From Icerya purchasi (taxonomy: Eukaryota; Arthropoda; Insecta; Hemiptera; Monophlebidae): a stretch of DNA of 64,000 nt. Every line of letters begins with the position of its first letter. Position 1 is the stretch's first letter. Below the pieces are notes generated by a model. The model made no database searches. It saw nothing but the letters and a program-made list of their open reading frames with translations, and was not told the DNA's origin. The stretch covers positions 139,822,172-139,886,171 of the forward strand of contig CM077115.1 of assembly GCA_039619475.1 (NCBI GenBank), given 5' to 3'. Positions 47,422-57,129 of the stretch are shown here, piece after piece. A program made the translations under genes and the position numbers.

Positions 47422-49106
47422 TTTTTTTTTTTTTAAATGGATTTTCCAACGAGGAAATTAGCTCAAGAAATGGAAAGAAGGAGAAAATTAAGTTCTATTC
47501 TTAAACGTTTGAGGATAGAGGATAAAAATGATTCAATGACAAGAATAACGGAAGCAGAAGGAAATGAAAGAATGTAAGAAGCATTATAAGGAGTAGAAAG
47601 ACCTAGTTTTAACATAAAAGAGTAGAAGGACGATAGAAGACTGCACATTCAAACAAAACATGATTAAAATCACAAGGAATGTATGTGGAAGAGGTATGAA
47701 AAGAACAAAATGGATTAGAAGTAGAAGAAAACCCGTGAAAACGATGCGGGAAGGAGACTGTGGTTAAAGCGAAGGCAAAAAATAGCGGAGATTGTAGAGC
47801 GTTTAAGAGAGAGCAAGTATCAAGAAAACCATGAATGGAGTTGAAGAGATGGCTAAATAGAGAGATAAAAATAGGCAGGATTAGAAAATAAAGAAGAATA
47901 AAAGTTAAGCCATAGTTTAGAATGAGAGGCTGAGGAAAGAAAAACAATATTATGAGCAGAAAAGGGGCCTAAAAATCTGCCACTGGAAATGGAAGAACGG
48001 TCTAAGGAGAGCACCACCTCATTACCCTCAATGCCTAAATGGGCAGGAATCGGCAAAAGATCCATCTCAATCGAATGAAGAAGGAAAAGATCATGAATGA
48101 GGGAACGTATGAGAAGTATTACATAATCGGGAGGAGGGTGCAAGGAGAGGAAGTGTGATAGGCTGTAAAGCACTTTTAGAATCTGAGATTATGAGCACTT
48201 TATGAAATACTAATGATGAGGAAACAAAGAGGACAGCACGTGGAATAGCAATAGATTTAGCACGGAAAATTGAGCAGAAAGAAAGAAATTTAAAAGATTT
48301 AGAGTAATTTAAGGCAGAACAAAAAAAAAAGGCAAAACCAACTCCACATGGCCCTTTGGAACCGTCAGTTTAGATATTTGTGTGTATGTACGAAAAAAAT
48401 AACTTAAAGCATTGTAAAATTCAGTTCTGGCGACATGTTTAGGGACGGATTTAAAACAGGACGGTAAAGAAAAACATTTAATAGGACAAAGTAAACGGAA
48501 AAAGAGAAAAAAAAGTAAGGAAGCTTGTCATGACTATAAATAAAAGACGAAAATTGAAGAAGACGAGCAGAAATCAGGGATAAAATTCAAATCGCCAGTT
48601 GTGAAGGATGGAAAAGTAAAATGAAATAAGTGAAGAAGAATAAACAGGCAGGCGTTTAATCAAGAAGCGATATCCCAAGTAAGACCTACAAATGAAGAGA
48701 GGATGAATATGGGATTCATCTCAGAACACCAAGGCAATGACGAAGACAGGTATTTTGAATACGATCTAATTTTGAAAGAAGAGACCTGAAAGAATTGCTA
48801 TAAATAAAGCAACAGTAATACAGGCAAGAACAGATAAAGGATTTGTAGAACATGAGTAGGGTACAGGGAATCGCCTTCCCAATCACCATGAGAAAGAGCC
48901 TTTAATGGATTGAGCATTTTAAAAATGGATAAATACAGACGATTAATGTGATTGTGAAAGGAGAGACGACCGTCAAGAAAGGTTCCTAGATAGCGGAGGG
49001 AGTTTTTAAGGGGAATTGGACAACCATTTAAGATAAGACAAATTAAAGAAGAATCAAAAGGACGGAGGGTACAGACAATGATTGGAATAGTTTTTGTGGA
49101 AATCAA
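47422..49106 (-). pseudogene. Long decayed copy of the RNase H-type LINE family (copy f)
   Basis: On the minus strand, 49106-48798 encodes the RT thumb: NSLRYLGTFLDGRLSFHNHI, then LSIFKMLNPLKALS. 48173-47853 encodes the RNase H end with IPAHLGIEGNE, then KLWLNFYSSLFSNPAYF. 47947-47609 encodes FHTSSTYIPCDFNHVLFECA, the knuckle region shared with copy a. The 3' UTR ends in a T-run on the plus strand (47422-47434), which is the poly(A). The region 48180-48790 is too decayed to read. Frame changes separate all blocks. The palm with YADD is missing, so the copy is 5'-truncated within the RT. Confidence 0.75.
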
Positions 49107-49890
49107 ATTTAAAAAATCATTTAAAAGAGTGTCTATGCCGCCAACCGTTTATTAAAATTTATGAATCTTTATACTCTTCTCTGTTGTCAAGAGTGTTCTT
49201 AATCCCTGCGGTGCTGCATTTATTTTTTTCCTTCCTTCTCCTTCTGTCATTCAAGTGCTTGATACATTCTTGTTGGATATTTCATGCTGCATAAAAATCT
49301 GATTTTCTTTTTTCTCCTTTTCCTGGTTCTTGGACCAATATTCGCGTTGATAAACTCACAGGGAGGGGGGGGGGGGGCAAAAAACCACCAGAAACTGTTT
49401 TAATGGAAATCCAATTTATTATGCCATTTAAAAACATACACAGAAAGACACCATTTTAAAAATACATATAAGATAACGCTTTTTAGGTTTTGAACGCTTT
49501 CAGGAAAAATTTTGGGGAAATCACAATAAAATAATCATTTAAAAGCATATACAGGCAAACACGCTTTTTTGGAACTACCAGAAACAGTTTTGGAAGAGTA
49601 ATCCAGTTTATATTATTACATAAAAAGACATACAAGTGAACGCAAATTTACTTGTGGACACTGCCAAAAACAGTTTTTGTGGAAATCACATTTAAAGAAC
49701 CATTTAAAACATGTATAGATGAACCCTTTTTTATTTATGAACACTGCTGTAATTAGTTTTTGTGAAAGTCGCACATTTAAAACATATTGAAACAGGTATT
49801 CCTGTTATCTGATAGAAAACAATTTAAAAGCAAATCATATTTAAAACACATTTTTATAACACAAGCAAGCAAGTGCCCTTTTCTGTTTTT
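49088..49890 (+). pseudogene. Decayed C2H2 zinc-finger array
   Basis: Fragments of successive fingers can be read on the plus strand: FLWKSNLKNHLKE at 49091-49130, WKSNLLCHLKTYT at 49403-49440, NNHLKAYTGKHAF near 49535, and best of all KFTCGHCQKQFLWKSHLKNH at about 49645-49705, which has CxxC, F, L and HxxxH spacing. The finger phrases recur at intervals near the canonical 84 bp, with indels. Stops and frameshifts are frequent. 49140-49380 lacks finger sequence and may be inserted. The first unit abuts the LINE at 47422-49106, whose minus-strand reading begins here. Probably an old zinc-finger pseudogene or retrocopy. Confidence 0.55.
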
Positions 49891-51213
49891 GTGAATATTT
49901 TATTTAATGTAATAATCATAACATATTAAGTACAATTTTGGATAATTCGTGGAATACTTTTATTTATTATTTACCAATGTATATCTAAAATGTTATAATA
50001 ATCTTATTATGATATTAAAAAAAAAAAAAACAGCTATTAAGTAACACATAATGCAAATATACGTTGTTTAATAGTAACATCACAGGCCAAACTGCATTAG
50101 TGCATTATCATCCATTTTACGCTACCACCCCTTCAACATTTATTATTTAACAGTTAAATGTACTAACTCGGTAATGAAATGTTGAAAAACTCTAGAAAAA
50201 TACCTTATGGATTAAAATATTCTTGCCCACATAAATGGCTTTAGCATAGGCGTTTAGTCAAGTGAAGTACCATAATTTACTTTTCAAAGGAGAACGTCGC
50301 CAATTTTAAGGTTTGGTTTAGGATGCATAAATTGAACTCAGTTAAAATAATTCCACCATCCTTGTACAACAGATCCCCTTAAGGTCATGCCGTTAGATTA
50401 AACTGTTTGTTTTGGCGTACCGGATTCCCCTAATTATTCCAGAACAAAATAAATAATCAAACCTAATAGTTGATTACAGTACAGTGATTCTATAACTTTG
50501 ATCAAGCTAACTTATAATGTAGTCATTCTGTTTTAGTGTTCAATAAATATAATTAAATCACAATTGATAAAAATGACAACTTTGATGTAAATATCAAAAT
50601 CAAATAGTCCTTCTTTCTGAGTGTTTTTTTTTTTTTTATTTTGTGTCTGCCATAATCGGTTTTAACAAAACTCATTCTACTGTAAATTTAAAGTTCTTAA
50701 TTTTAACATCTTTATCACAATATACACACACACACAGGCACACACACCCACACACACGCATACACACAGACAGATGTTAAATTGTTTATTACTTATTAAC
50801 TTTTTACTCCTTTTTCATGGATTTAATTAAGATTACTACAATTATAACTATAATCCTTAAGAAAAATTAATTTCAATATGTACAAATTCATTTTATCCCC
50901 CCTCCTCCCCCGCGCTAAATTACTTTACAGTAAATGCCATTGTGAAAGGGAATATGCATTTCTGTTTAAATGCTTGAAAGTATTTTTGCGCCACTATAAC
51001 TATCGATTTTAATTAAAATTGATAGAAAAGTTGTGTTAAAACTGTAAAAAAAAAAAAAATGCATTATTGATATATTTTATCAAAAGTTTACAAAAAAAAC
51101 ACAAACAATATTCTGCTTTAGATGTATCGACGGATAATTTGAAATAACAGATAAAGCTTTTTTTACGAAGAAATAAAAGTAACGAGATTGTAATACGAAG
51201 AAAGATAACAAAC
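49891..51213. other. AT-rich non-coding stretch
   Basis: It has a (CA)n-like tract at 50723-50770 and an A-run near 51043-51056. No gene is seen. If the exon at 51214-51360 is real this is the start of its downstream intron. Confidence 0.45.
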
Positions 51214-51360
51214 CTCATCGTTGAGCGATGTAGATTCCAAATTGATTAAGCAAAATTGTACACGTTTTAGGACCTCTTCCAGTGTTTCGCAGATGTTTGC
51301 ATCCAACGGAATTCCCTTCAGCGAGAAACTTTCATTTCGATCGAGTTTTAAATCCAATTT
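51214..51360 (-). CDS. Internal exon of an unidentified minus-strand gene
   Basis: This 147-bp segment is open in one frame and encodes 49 residues, KLDLKLDRNESFSLKGIPLD, then ANICETLEEVLKRVQFCLIN, then LESTSLNDE. Upstream on the minus strand is a tract ending TTACATTGTTTTAG. Downstream is GATGAG followed by GTTTGT. Both borders are in phase 0. The composition is that of an ordinary soluble protein, with an amphipathic helix TLEEVLKRVQFCLINLE, and no transposon motif. It shares strand and phase with the exon at 1423-1542; order on the minus strand would place this one first. I cannot identify the family. Confidence 0.6.
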
Positions 51361-52452
51361 CTAAAACAATGTAACACATTTTTTTTTTAACGTACGTTCC
51401 AAAATAGAAATACATTTTATAATTTCATCCTCACAATTCTAAAAAATTTTCACAAATAAATTATACATTCTTCTTCTTTTAGAAACTACTTATCGGAATA
51501 ATGATAGTTGACTTTATTTTCATCAACGAAACTGCAACATTTATTTCCCCCTGGTCAATAAGAGGAGTTAACATATTTAACTGTAGCAAAGTATCATAAA
51601 AATCGAGTGATGACGATCAATCACATAGCATACAATGACACAATGAAAGTCGAAAAAATTGTTAGAGAACTCCTACGGTGAGGGTATTCTGTTGTAAAAT
51701 GCAGAACGCGTAATTTCACAAGAGATTACCATTGCAGCAACTTATATTTACATCTCTCCATTTCGCACAGAACACTGCTGAGGAAAACCGAATAATGTTG
51801 CTGACTCATACTGATAATAAGTGCCGACGATGGCATAAGAATCGATATACTTTTTTTGAGGTGATATTATGTAATACCATAGGGCACCGGAACCATAGTA
51901 TCTACAAGTAATTTTTATGGTTTTTGTTGTAATGTTAAAAGGGTTAAACTTTATAACGTAATATAACCGAATATAAAACTAAGAAGAGAAAAATATACTG
52001 TTTTTTTTTTGTATTGTTTATTTTTTTCGATCATAATAATACTCACTGCCTGACATCTATCATTCTTGCTACTAACGTATAATTTTCTATTTGATATACG
52101 GATGGTACAGCTTTTATTTTTTCTATTTCATTTTGTCATTAAAATTCATATTAAAGTCTGAAATAAAACGAATAATAATTTTATAAAAATAATAAAAGAT
52201 AAATTGAGTTGATTCTAAAAAAGATAACAAAAGATGGAAAGTCGTTCTTTTAATAATTCATTAAACGGCTACTTAAATGTAACTGCACGTAGTATCATCC
52301 GCACTTCTGGCCATAGTTACAGTTCACGGCGCGCGGTAATAATAATAACAGAAATCTACATATTTCAACTGTGCCTGCTTTAAGCTCCCCTATTACGTCG
52401 ATCTAGTCAGTCAATCCGTACATTGATCAAACGAAAGCAGTCAAAATTATTC
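51361..52452. other. AT-rich non-coding stretch
   Basis: It begins with the pyrimidine tract of the presumed acceptor. No other feature was recognised. Confidence 0.45.
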
Positions 52453-53149
52453 ATTATTAATTATATCTTGGTATACACATGGATAACAAACTAACTTGGA
52501 GGCACCACATAATGATGAAACGTAAGCACTTGGACATCAGGCTCCGCAATATGAACTGGCTAGTAGGAAGACAATCCGAATTGACGATGGAGAACAAGAT
52601 ATAACTCTATGAGATGCTATTAAAGCCAATTTGGCGGTACGGAGCACCGTTATGGGGATGTTCGAAACACACTAATATACAAATCTTGCAACGATTCCAA
52701 AACAAAGTACTGCGTATGATGACAAACGCTCCCTGGTTCATTTCAAATAAAACGCTACATACCGATTTCGACGTGAAGTATGTTTCCGAAGTAGTATCAG
52801 AGGAGGCGACGAAGTACCTTCGTCGACTGGAGAATCACGATAATCCGCTAGCGATCGCACTGATGGACAACTCCGAGGAAGTTAGGCGTCTACAGAGAAG
52901 GAAAGTTTTTGATTTAACCGTGTAAACGTGCATTTAACTGCGTAAGCACCAGAAATTGCCCACCAACGGGTGGTTGCATTTCTGTCACGCTGGCCTCTTC
53001 TTAGTCATGTTCTTTCCTGTCCCTCTCCCTCCCAACCTTCTCCACTCTGCACCTTCCATCCTATCCCTCCCCCTCCTAGCCTTCTCCACTCCGCACCTTT
53101 CATATAAAGATCTGCTAGATAGCCTGTAAGGGCTAGTTGTAGAAGTGAA

Positions 53150-53184
<35 letters not shown>

Positions 53185-53194
53185 ATTAATTATA
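52453..53194 (+). mobile_element. Jockey-clade insertion with 13-bp target-site duplication
   Basis: ATTATTAATTATA at 52453-52465 recurs exactly at 53182-53194, on either side of the 5'-truncated element body (52466-53181), which ends in an A-run from about 53149. Length and perfection of the duplication fit target-primed insertion and imply a fairly recent event. Confidence 0.92.
52467..52925 (+). pseudogene. C-terminal end of Jockey reverse transcriptase
   Basis: The frame opens at the truncation point with LGIHMDNKLTWRHHI, the RT thumb motif. It is interrupted by one TAA at 52602-52604 and then runs to 52925. It contains KPIWRYGAPLWGCSKHTNIQ, then RFQNKVLRMMTNAPWFISNK, then LHTDFDVKYV and RLENHDNPLAIALMD, the well-known C-terminal sequence of Jockey-clade polymerases. 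The palm, endonuclease and ORF1 are absent. A CT-rich 3' UTR (52926-53148) precedes the poly(A). One nonsense codon is the only visible lesion in the retained part, so the copy is young but dead by truncation. Confidence 0.9.
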
Positions 53195-53280
53195 ATTATA
53201 GAGAATACTACTAATTGCTGGATTATGAAATATTAAAAATAAATATAATTACATGAGCAGCAAAAAAAACAGACACGCGG

Positions 53281-53328
53281 TATATACTTATCCGCAGGAA
53301 CGCGTTTTCAGGCCCGGCCCATTAAAAG
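53281..53328 (-). repeat. Left member of an inverted module pair around the mariner relic
   Basis: The minus strand reads CTTTTAATGGGCC, then CCTGAAAACGCGTTCCTGCG, then GATAAGTATAT. It is an inverted copy of 54436-54487. The CTGATGA part is lost here. Confidence 0.7.
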
Positions 53329-53516
53329 TTAAGAACTAATAAAAAATAAACATGAGATTATCGTTAGGTAAATTAGCTTTTTAAACCCTAGCAGAAATTC
53401 ACAAACTTTTCCGAACCACGTCTTCTTTAAAACTGACTTTGTCCTTTGAATTCTATTTTTTATTACATGTTAGAAATTCCACATATTCTAATTAGCCTTT
53501 ACCGAATATATATACA

Positions 53517-54300
53517 AGGAGTGTTCAATAAAGACTCGGACTGTACTTATAAAATCTTTATTAATTAAAATTTACAACTCCGGATCGATTTCGCTTTCAA
53601 TATACTTCCCTCCCAGTTGTATGCACTTGGCCCACCTTTTTTTTCCCAATTTTTGGAAACGTGCTGGAACCCCTATTCTGACATCCTCTTGAAAATCGCC
53701 TGTACAGCTCTTACTGTGTCCTCTCTAGAATTAAATCAGCGTCCTTTTAACTCCTTTTTGGCCGTGAGAAATAGGTAGAAGTTGCATGGAGCGAGATCCG
53801 GTAAATATGGGGGGTAGAGGATAGCTTAGTCTCACAAAAACTGAGCGACTACATTTGAAACATGAGGCCGAGCGTTGTCATGGTGCAGCTTCCATCTTCC
53901 ATTAGTCATGTGGGGTCGCTCTCTTTGAATTTGAGGCCGGATTGATTTTTTCAATACCTCAAAGTAATACGCCGCATTCACTGTCTGACCTTGTCGAACC
54001 ACATTGGTGTAGATTAATCTGTCTTCATCAAAGAAAGTGATCACCTCACTTTGGTCGCGGACTTAGTTGCTCTCGCTTTTTTCGGTGACGTCCCTCCTTT
54101 TACGACCCATTTGGTTGACTGCTGCTTAGTTTCAGGGTCATACATGTATACAACATTCGCGGTTTTTTGAAGCTTAAAACAAAATTGAATGACATACCTC
54201 TGCGTTCTTAAATTTTCGTCCATGTTTACTGTACAGTCGATTTTCACGTGCACTTTTTTAAACAACTGTAACTCGCGAACTATTCACCCAAACTGTTCCC
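53517..54300 (-). pseudogene. Mariner transposase relic (DD34D type)
   Basis: On the minus strand the transposase starts at 54219 with MDENLRTQRYVIQFCFKLQK and then jumps to YDPETKQQSTKW, so most of the N-terminal DNA-binding region is deleted. After a frame break it continues with RLIYTNVVRQGQTVNAAYYF, then the catalytic WKLHHDNARPH (53862-53890). After stops it continues with YPPYLPDLAPCNFYLF, then KKELKGR, and ends near GGKYIESEIDPEL. In DD34D enzymes the third catalytic aspartate lies after APC/APS; here it is N. The lower-coordinate end GTGTTCAATAAAGACTCGGA looks like one element terminus; the other end has no matching repeat and is replaced at 54300 by another repeat's tail. Confidence 0.85.
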
Positions 54301-54342
54301 GTTTTATACAAAGTATAGAAGAGAAAAAGACAGCAATGAAAG

Positions 54343-54397
<55 letters not shown>
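54300..54397 (+). mobile_element. Tail fragment of the TA-flanked element, followed by (AT)26
   Basis: TTTTATACAAAGTATAGAAG, then AGAAAAAGACAGCAATGAAAG, match the tail of the element at 29755-30122. The GC-rich hairpins are missing and the sequence passes straight into a pure AT tract (54346-54397). The junction with the mariner relic is at 54300. Confidence 0.8.
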
Positions 54398-54401
<4 letters not shown>

Positions 54402-54435
54402 CTAGTTCCTTTTAATATATTTCAATAGATTTCCA

Positions 54436-54487
54436 CTTTTAGCTGATGATGAACTAAATCCGAAAACGTTCCTGCAGATAAGTATAT
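54436..54487 (+). repeat. Right member of the inverted module pair, with hammerhead-like core
   Basis: CTTTTAGCTGATGATGAACT, then AAATCCGAAAACGTTCCTGC, then AGATAAGTATAT. CTGATGA is at 54443-54449 and GAAA at 54462-54465, the spacing expected of a hammerhead core, but the intervening stem is poor. It pairs with 53281-53328 in inverted orientation. Confidence 0.65.
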
Positions 54488-54491
54488 TATT

Positions 54492-55127
54492 CAGGGGCAG
54501 ATCCACAAGGACATGGGGGAGGAGGGATTATATAATTACGTAAAATCTTCTACGGTAGGCAGTAGATTTAAGAAATACCCTTTGTTTGTTTCATGAAGAA
54601 AATCAAATAGCGACCTTTATAGAAATTTAAAAATGTTTTAAAAATACATAACGATTACAATTTTTAATTTAACTTTTGTCTTATATTTAGGGGTGAAAAA
54701 TAAAACGAAATTATAAAATTCTAGCTAAAATGGTAGTTTAGAAATAGTAAGATAGTATTTTTATTAGACTTTACTTTTTTTTTTTATTTTTGTTAGTAAT
54801 TCGATCGAACAAGTTTAAATATATATATATATATATATATACGAGCATTTCCCATTGAACTCTATTTTAAATTAAAATTGCAAAATAAAAATAAAAAATA
54901 AATAAAAAAGGCAAAATTCGACATTTAAAATAGAATAAAAAAGAAACATTAATAGTTTTACTAGAAAATAGTATTAAATATTAATTATTAAAATCCATAG
55001 GTGTAACATTTATACAAATCTTTTATAGCATAAATTAAGTTTCTATGCTATAACAAATATTTTCATAAGTGATTTGGTTCTCTAAAGGGGCGATGTCCCC
55101 TATCGCCCCCTCGTGGATCTACCACTG
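54492..55127 (+). mobile_element. Second hAT-type non-autonomous element
   Basis: 636 bp, bordered by perfect 8-bp duplications ATATTATT (54484-54491 and 55128-55135). Ends are CAGGGGCAGATCCACAAGG and, reversed, CAGTGGTAGATCCACGAGG, matching at 16 of 19 positions. Both inner ends are G-rich (or C-rich in plus orientation). The interior is AT-rich, non-coding, and holds a (TA)n tract near 54820-54840. It is unrelated internally to the MITE at 39965 and 59742. Confidence 0.9.
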
Positions 55128-55135
55128 ATATTATT

Positions 55136-57129
55136 ATACATCGTTTCTATTTCTTTTTGCTATTTATTTTTAATACTTTATTCTTTTTTTTTTATTTCAA
55201 CTTCGTATTTACAACAGTTCTCTACATTATCAAATTTAATTTTACCGCAATCGCTAATTCTCATTTGTTCCTATCGTTGCGTCTCATTTTTATATATGTA
55301 CATTATTTATATTTTGTAAAATATTATCAAACTGATTTTCATATTTCCCGACCGCACTACCAACGGTTACAATGGAAAATATGTGATGCGAGAGTGTGCG
55401 TGAAATTTTAAATTGGTCAATTTTTTAAATTTAAAGAAGTGCGCTAACTGCTAAAAATAAATACGCACTGTTAATTTAATTAATTCATTAAACACGCATA
55501 CTTCTTGCACTCATCAACCCTAAGAAAAAAACTAAAAAATTCAGCTAAAACAACATTGCACAACATTAATATTTTCATCAACGAAAATTTTGACCATTAC
55601 CATATATAGCGGATGTTTTATTTTTCCACTGAGATAAACAAGAATAGAACAGATTCGACGAAACAGCGATCTGTGTCCACAGTAACCACACTAATTACGA
55701 GTACGTAATGGGAAAAATTAATTAGCTAAACACGTCGCAAACGATTTAATTAGCATTTCTGACGCGTAAAGTTACAAATACGCAAACAAGTCGACCAACA
55801 TAAATTATTGTTTCGCCGCAAATGAATTACACATATTGCTAACAGTTCGCTTAGCGCTCTTACAAATCAATTTAACGCTTGATTTTCTCAAAATTCACTG
55901 AGAAACAACATAAGCGTGGATCACTTTTCCGAAATCACTGCAAACAAGCTACACTAGCAAGAATTTTCCTCTGATACATCGTCAGCATAATAGGGAAAAA
56001 CCATACGAACTTGAAATATAACATCAGTTTCGAATTTTAACTATACCGCAACGGATAAAAAGGATGATAGAATTAAAAGAGAGTTATGCCCCAGTAGAAG
56101 TTCTTTTTTTTCCGGCTTGTCGACCGGGGACCTTTATCCAGAAACAATTAGAGTAGGAAGGAATCACTTATATCTTGATACGGTCAGATATTGTTAAGAA
56201 GTTCAGTTGCTCATATTTCAATCAATTGTTCAGCAGATTATTCGGTGCTGCAATATGAACGAATTCTCATAATTGCAAAAAACTAAAATGACATTTAGAT
56301 TTCACCGGACATGCATCATTTCATTTACAAAAAATAACTTCTCGATATATTTTCAAACTTCCGGAATCGACTAAACGCTTTTTAATTTTATTACAATTAT
56401 ACTGTAAGATAATTTTTTTCTTTTTTGATCCCCAATTCGTAATACGACAGGGTGGTAAATATATATATTTTTTTTTTTTTTTGAGAGAGAGAATTTATAT
56501 TAATAATTTATATATACGTAAATAATAGGTCTATCTTGAGCCCGTCTATTTAAGTTTATGGAACAACCCTGACAGAGTGTTTTACAGTGTTAATAATAAT
56601 TAGTATACATAAATTTAATATAGGTTGTGCACGTATTTTAAAAAGACCATCTTTTAAATTTCTATAAAATAAACGTAATAATGTGATTCCAAAAAAAAAA
56701 AAAAAAAAAAAAAATTATATTCTAGTGTTTTTTTTTTTAGCTAAATCAACATTTTGTTTCCATATCGATGTAATAATAAAGTTTAATGAAATATCAAAAG
56801 AAAAATGAAAAGCAAGGGTTTTATGATAAAAGTATATTTAGTAATCTGGAATAGACTTTAATTCATGTAAGCTGGTACTCTGAAGAATGAGTCTCTGGTA
56901 CAGTTCGGATCGGTATTTTGTTCATGTGTTTAATTTTATTTCTTGCAGCGTTTAATAACTGATAAGGGAATTATTCGGTGAGCTCGTACCTTTTATTCAT
57001 CCAACTTGAGCGTTTTTCGTAATATCTTTATAAACACAGTTGTTTTTATTTCGTACAGTCACTTAGATTTATCTCTTTCTATAATTATTCATTTATTTGA
57101 TTATTGCTTTTATTTGTATTTACTCATTT
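55136..57129. other. AT-rich non-coding stretch
   Basis: No gene is supported. It has long T- and A-runs near 56468 and 56692-56714. Confidence 0.45.
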
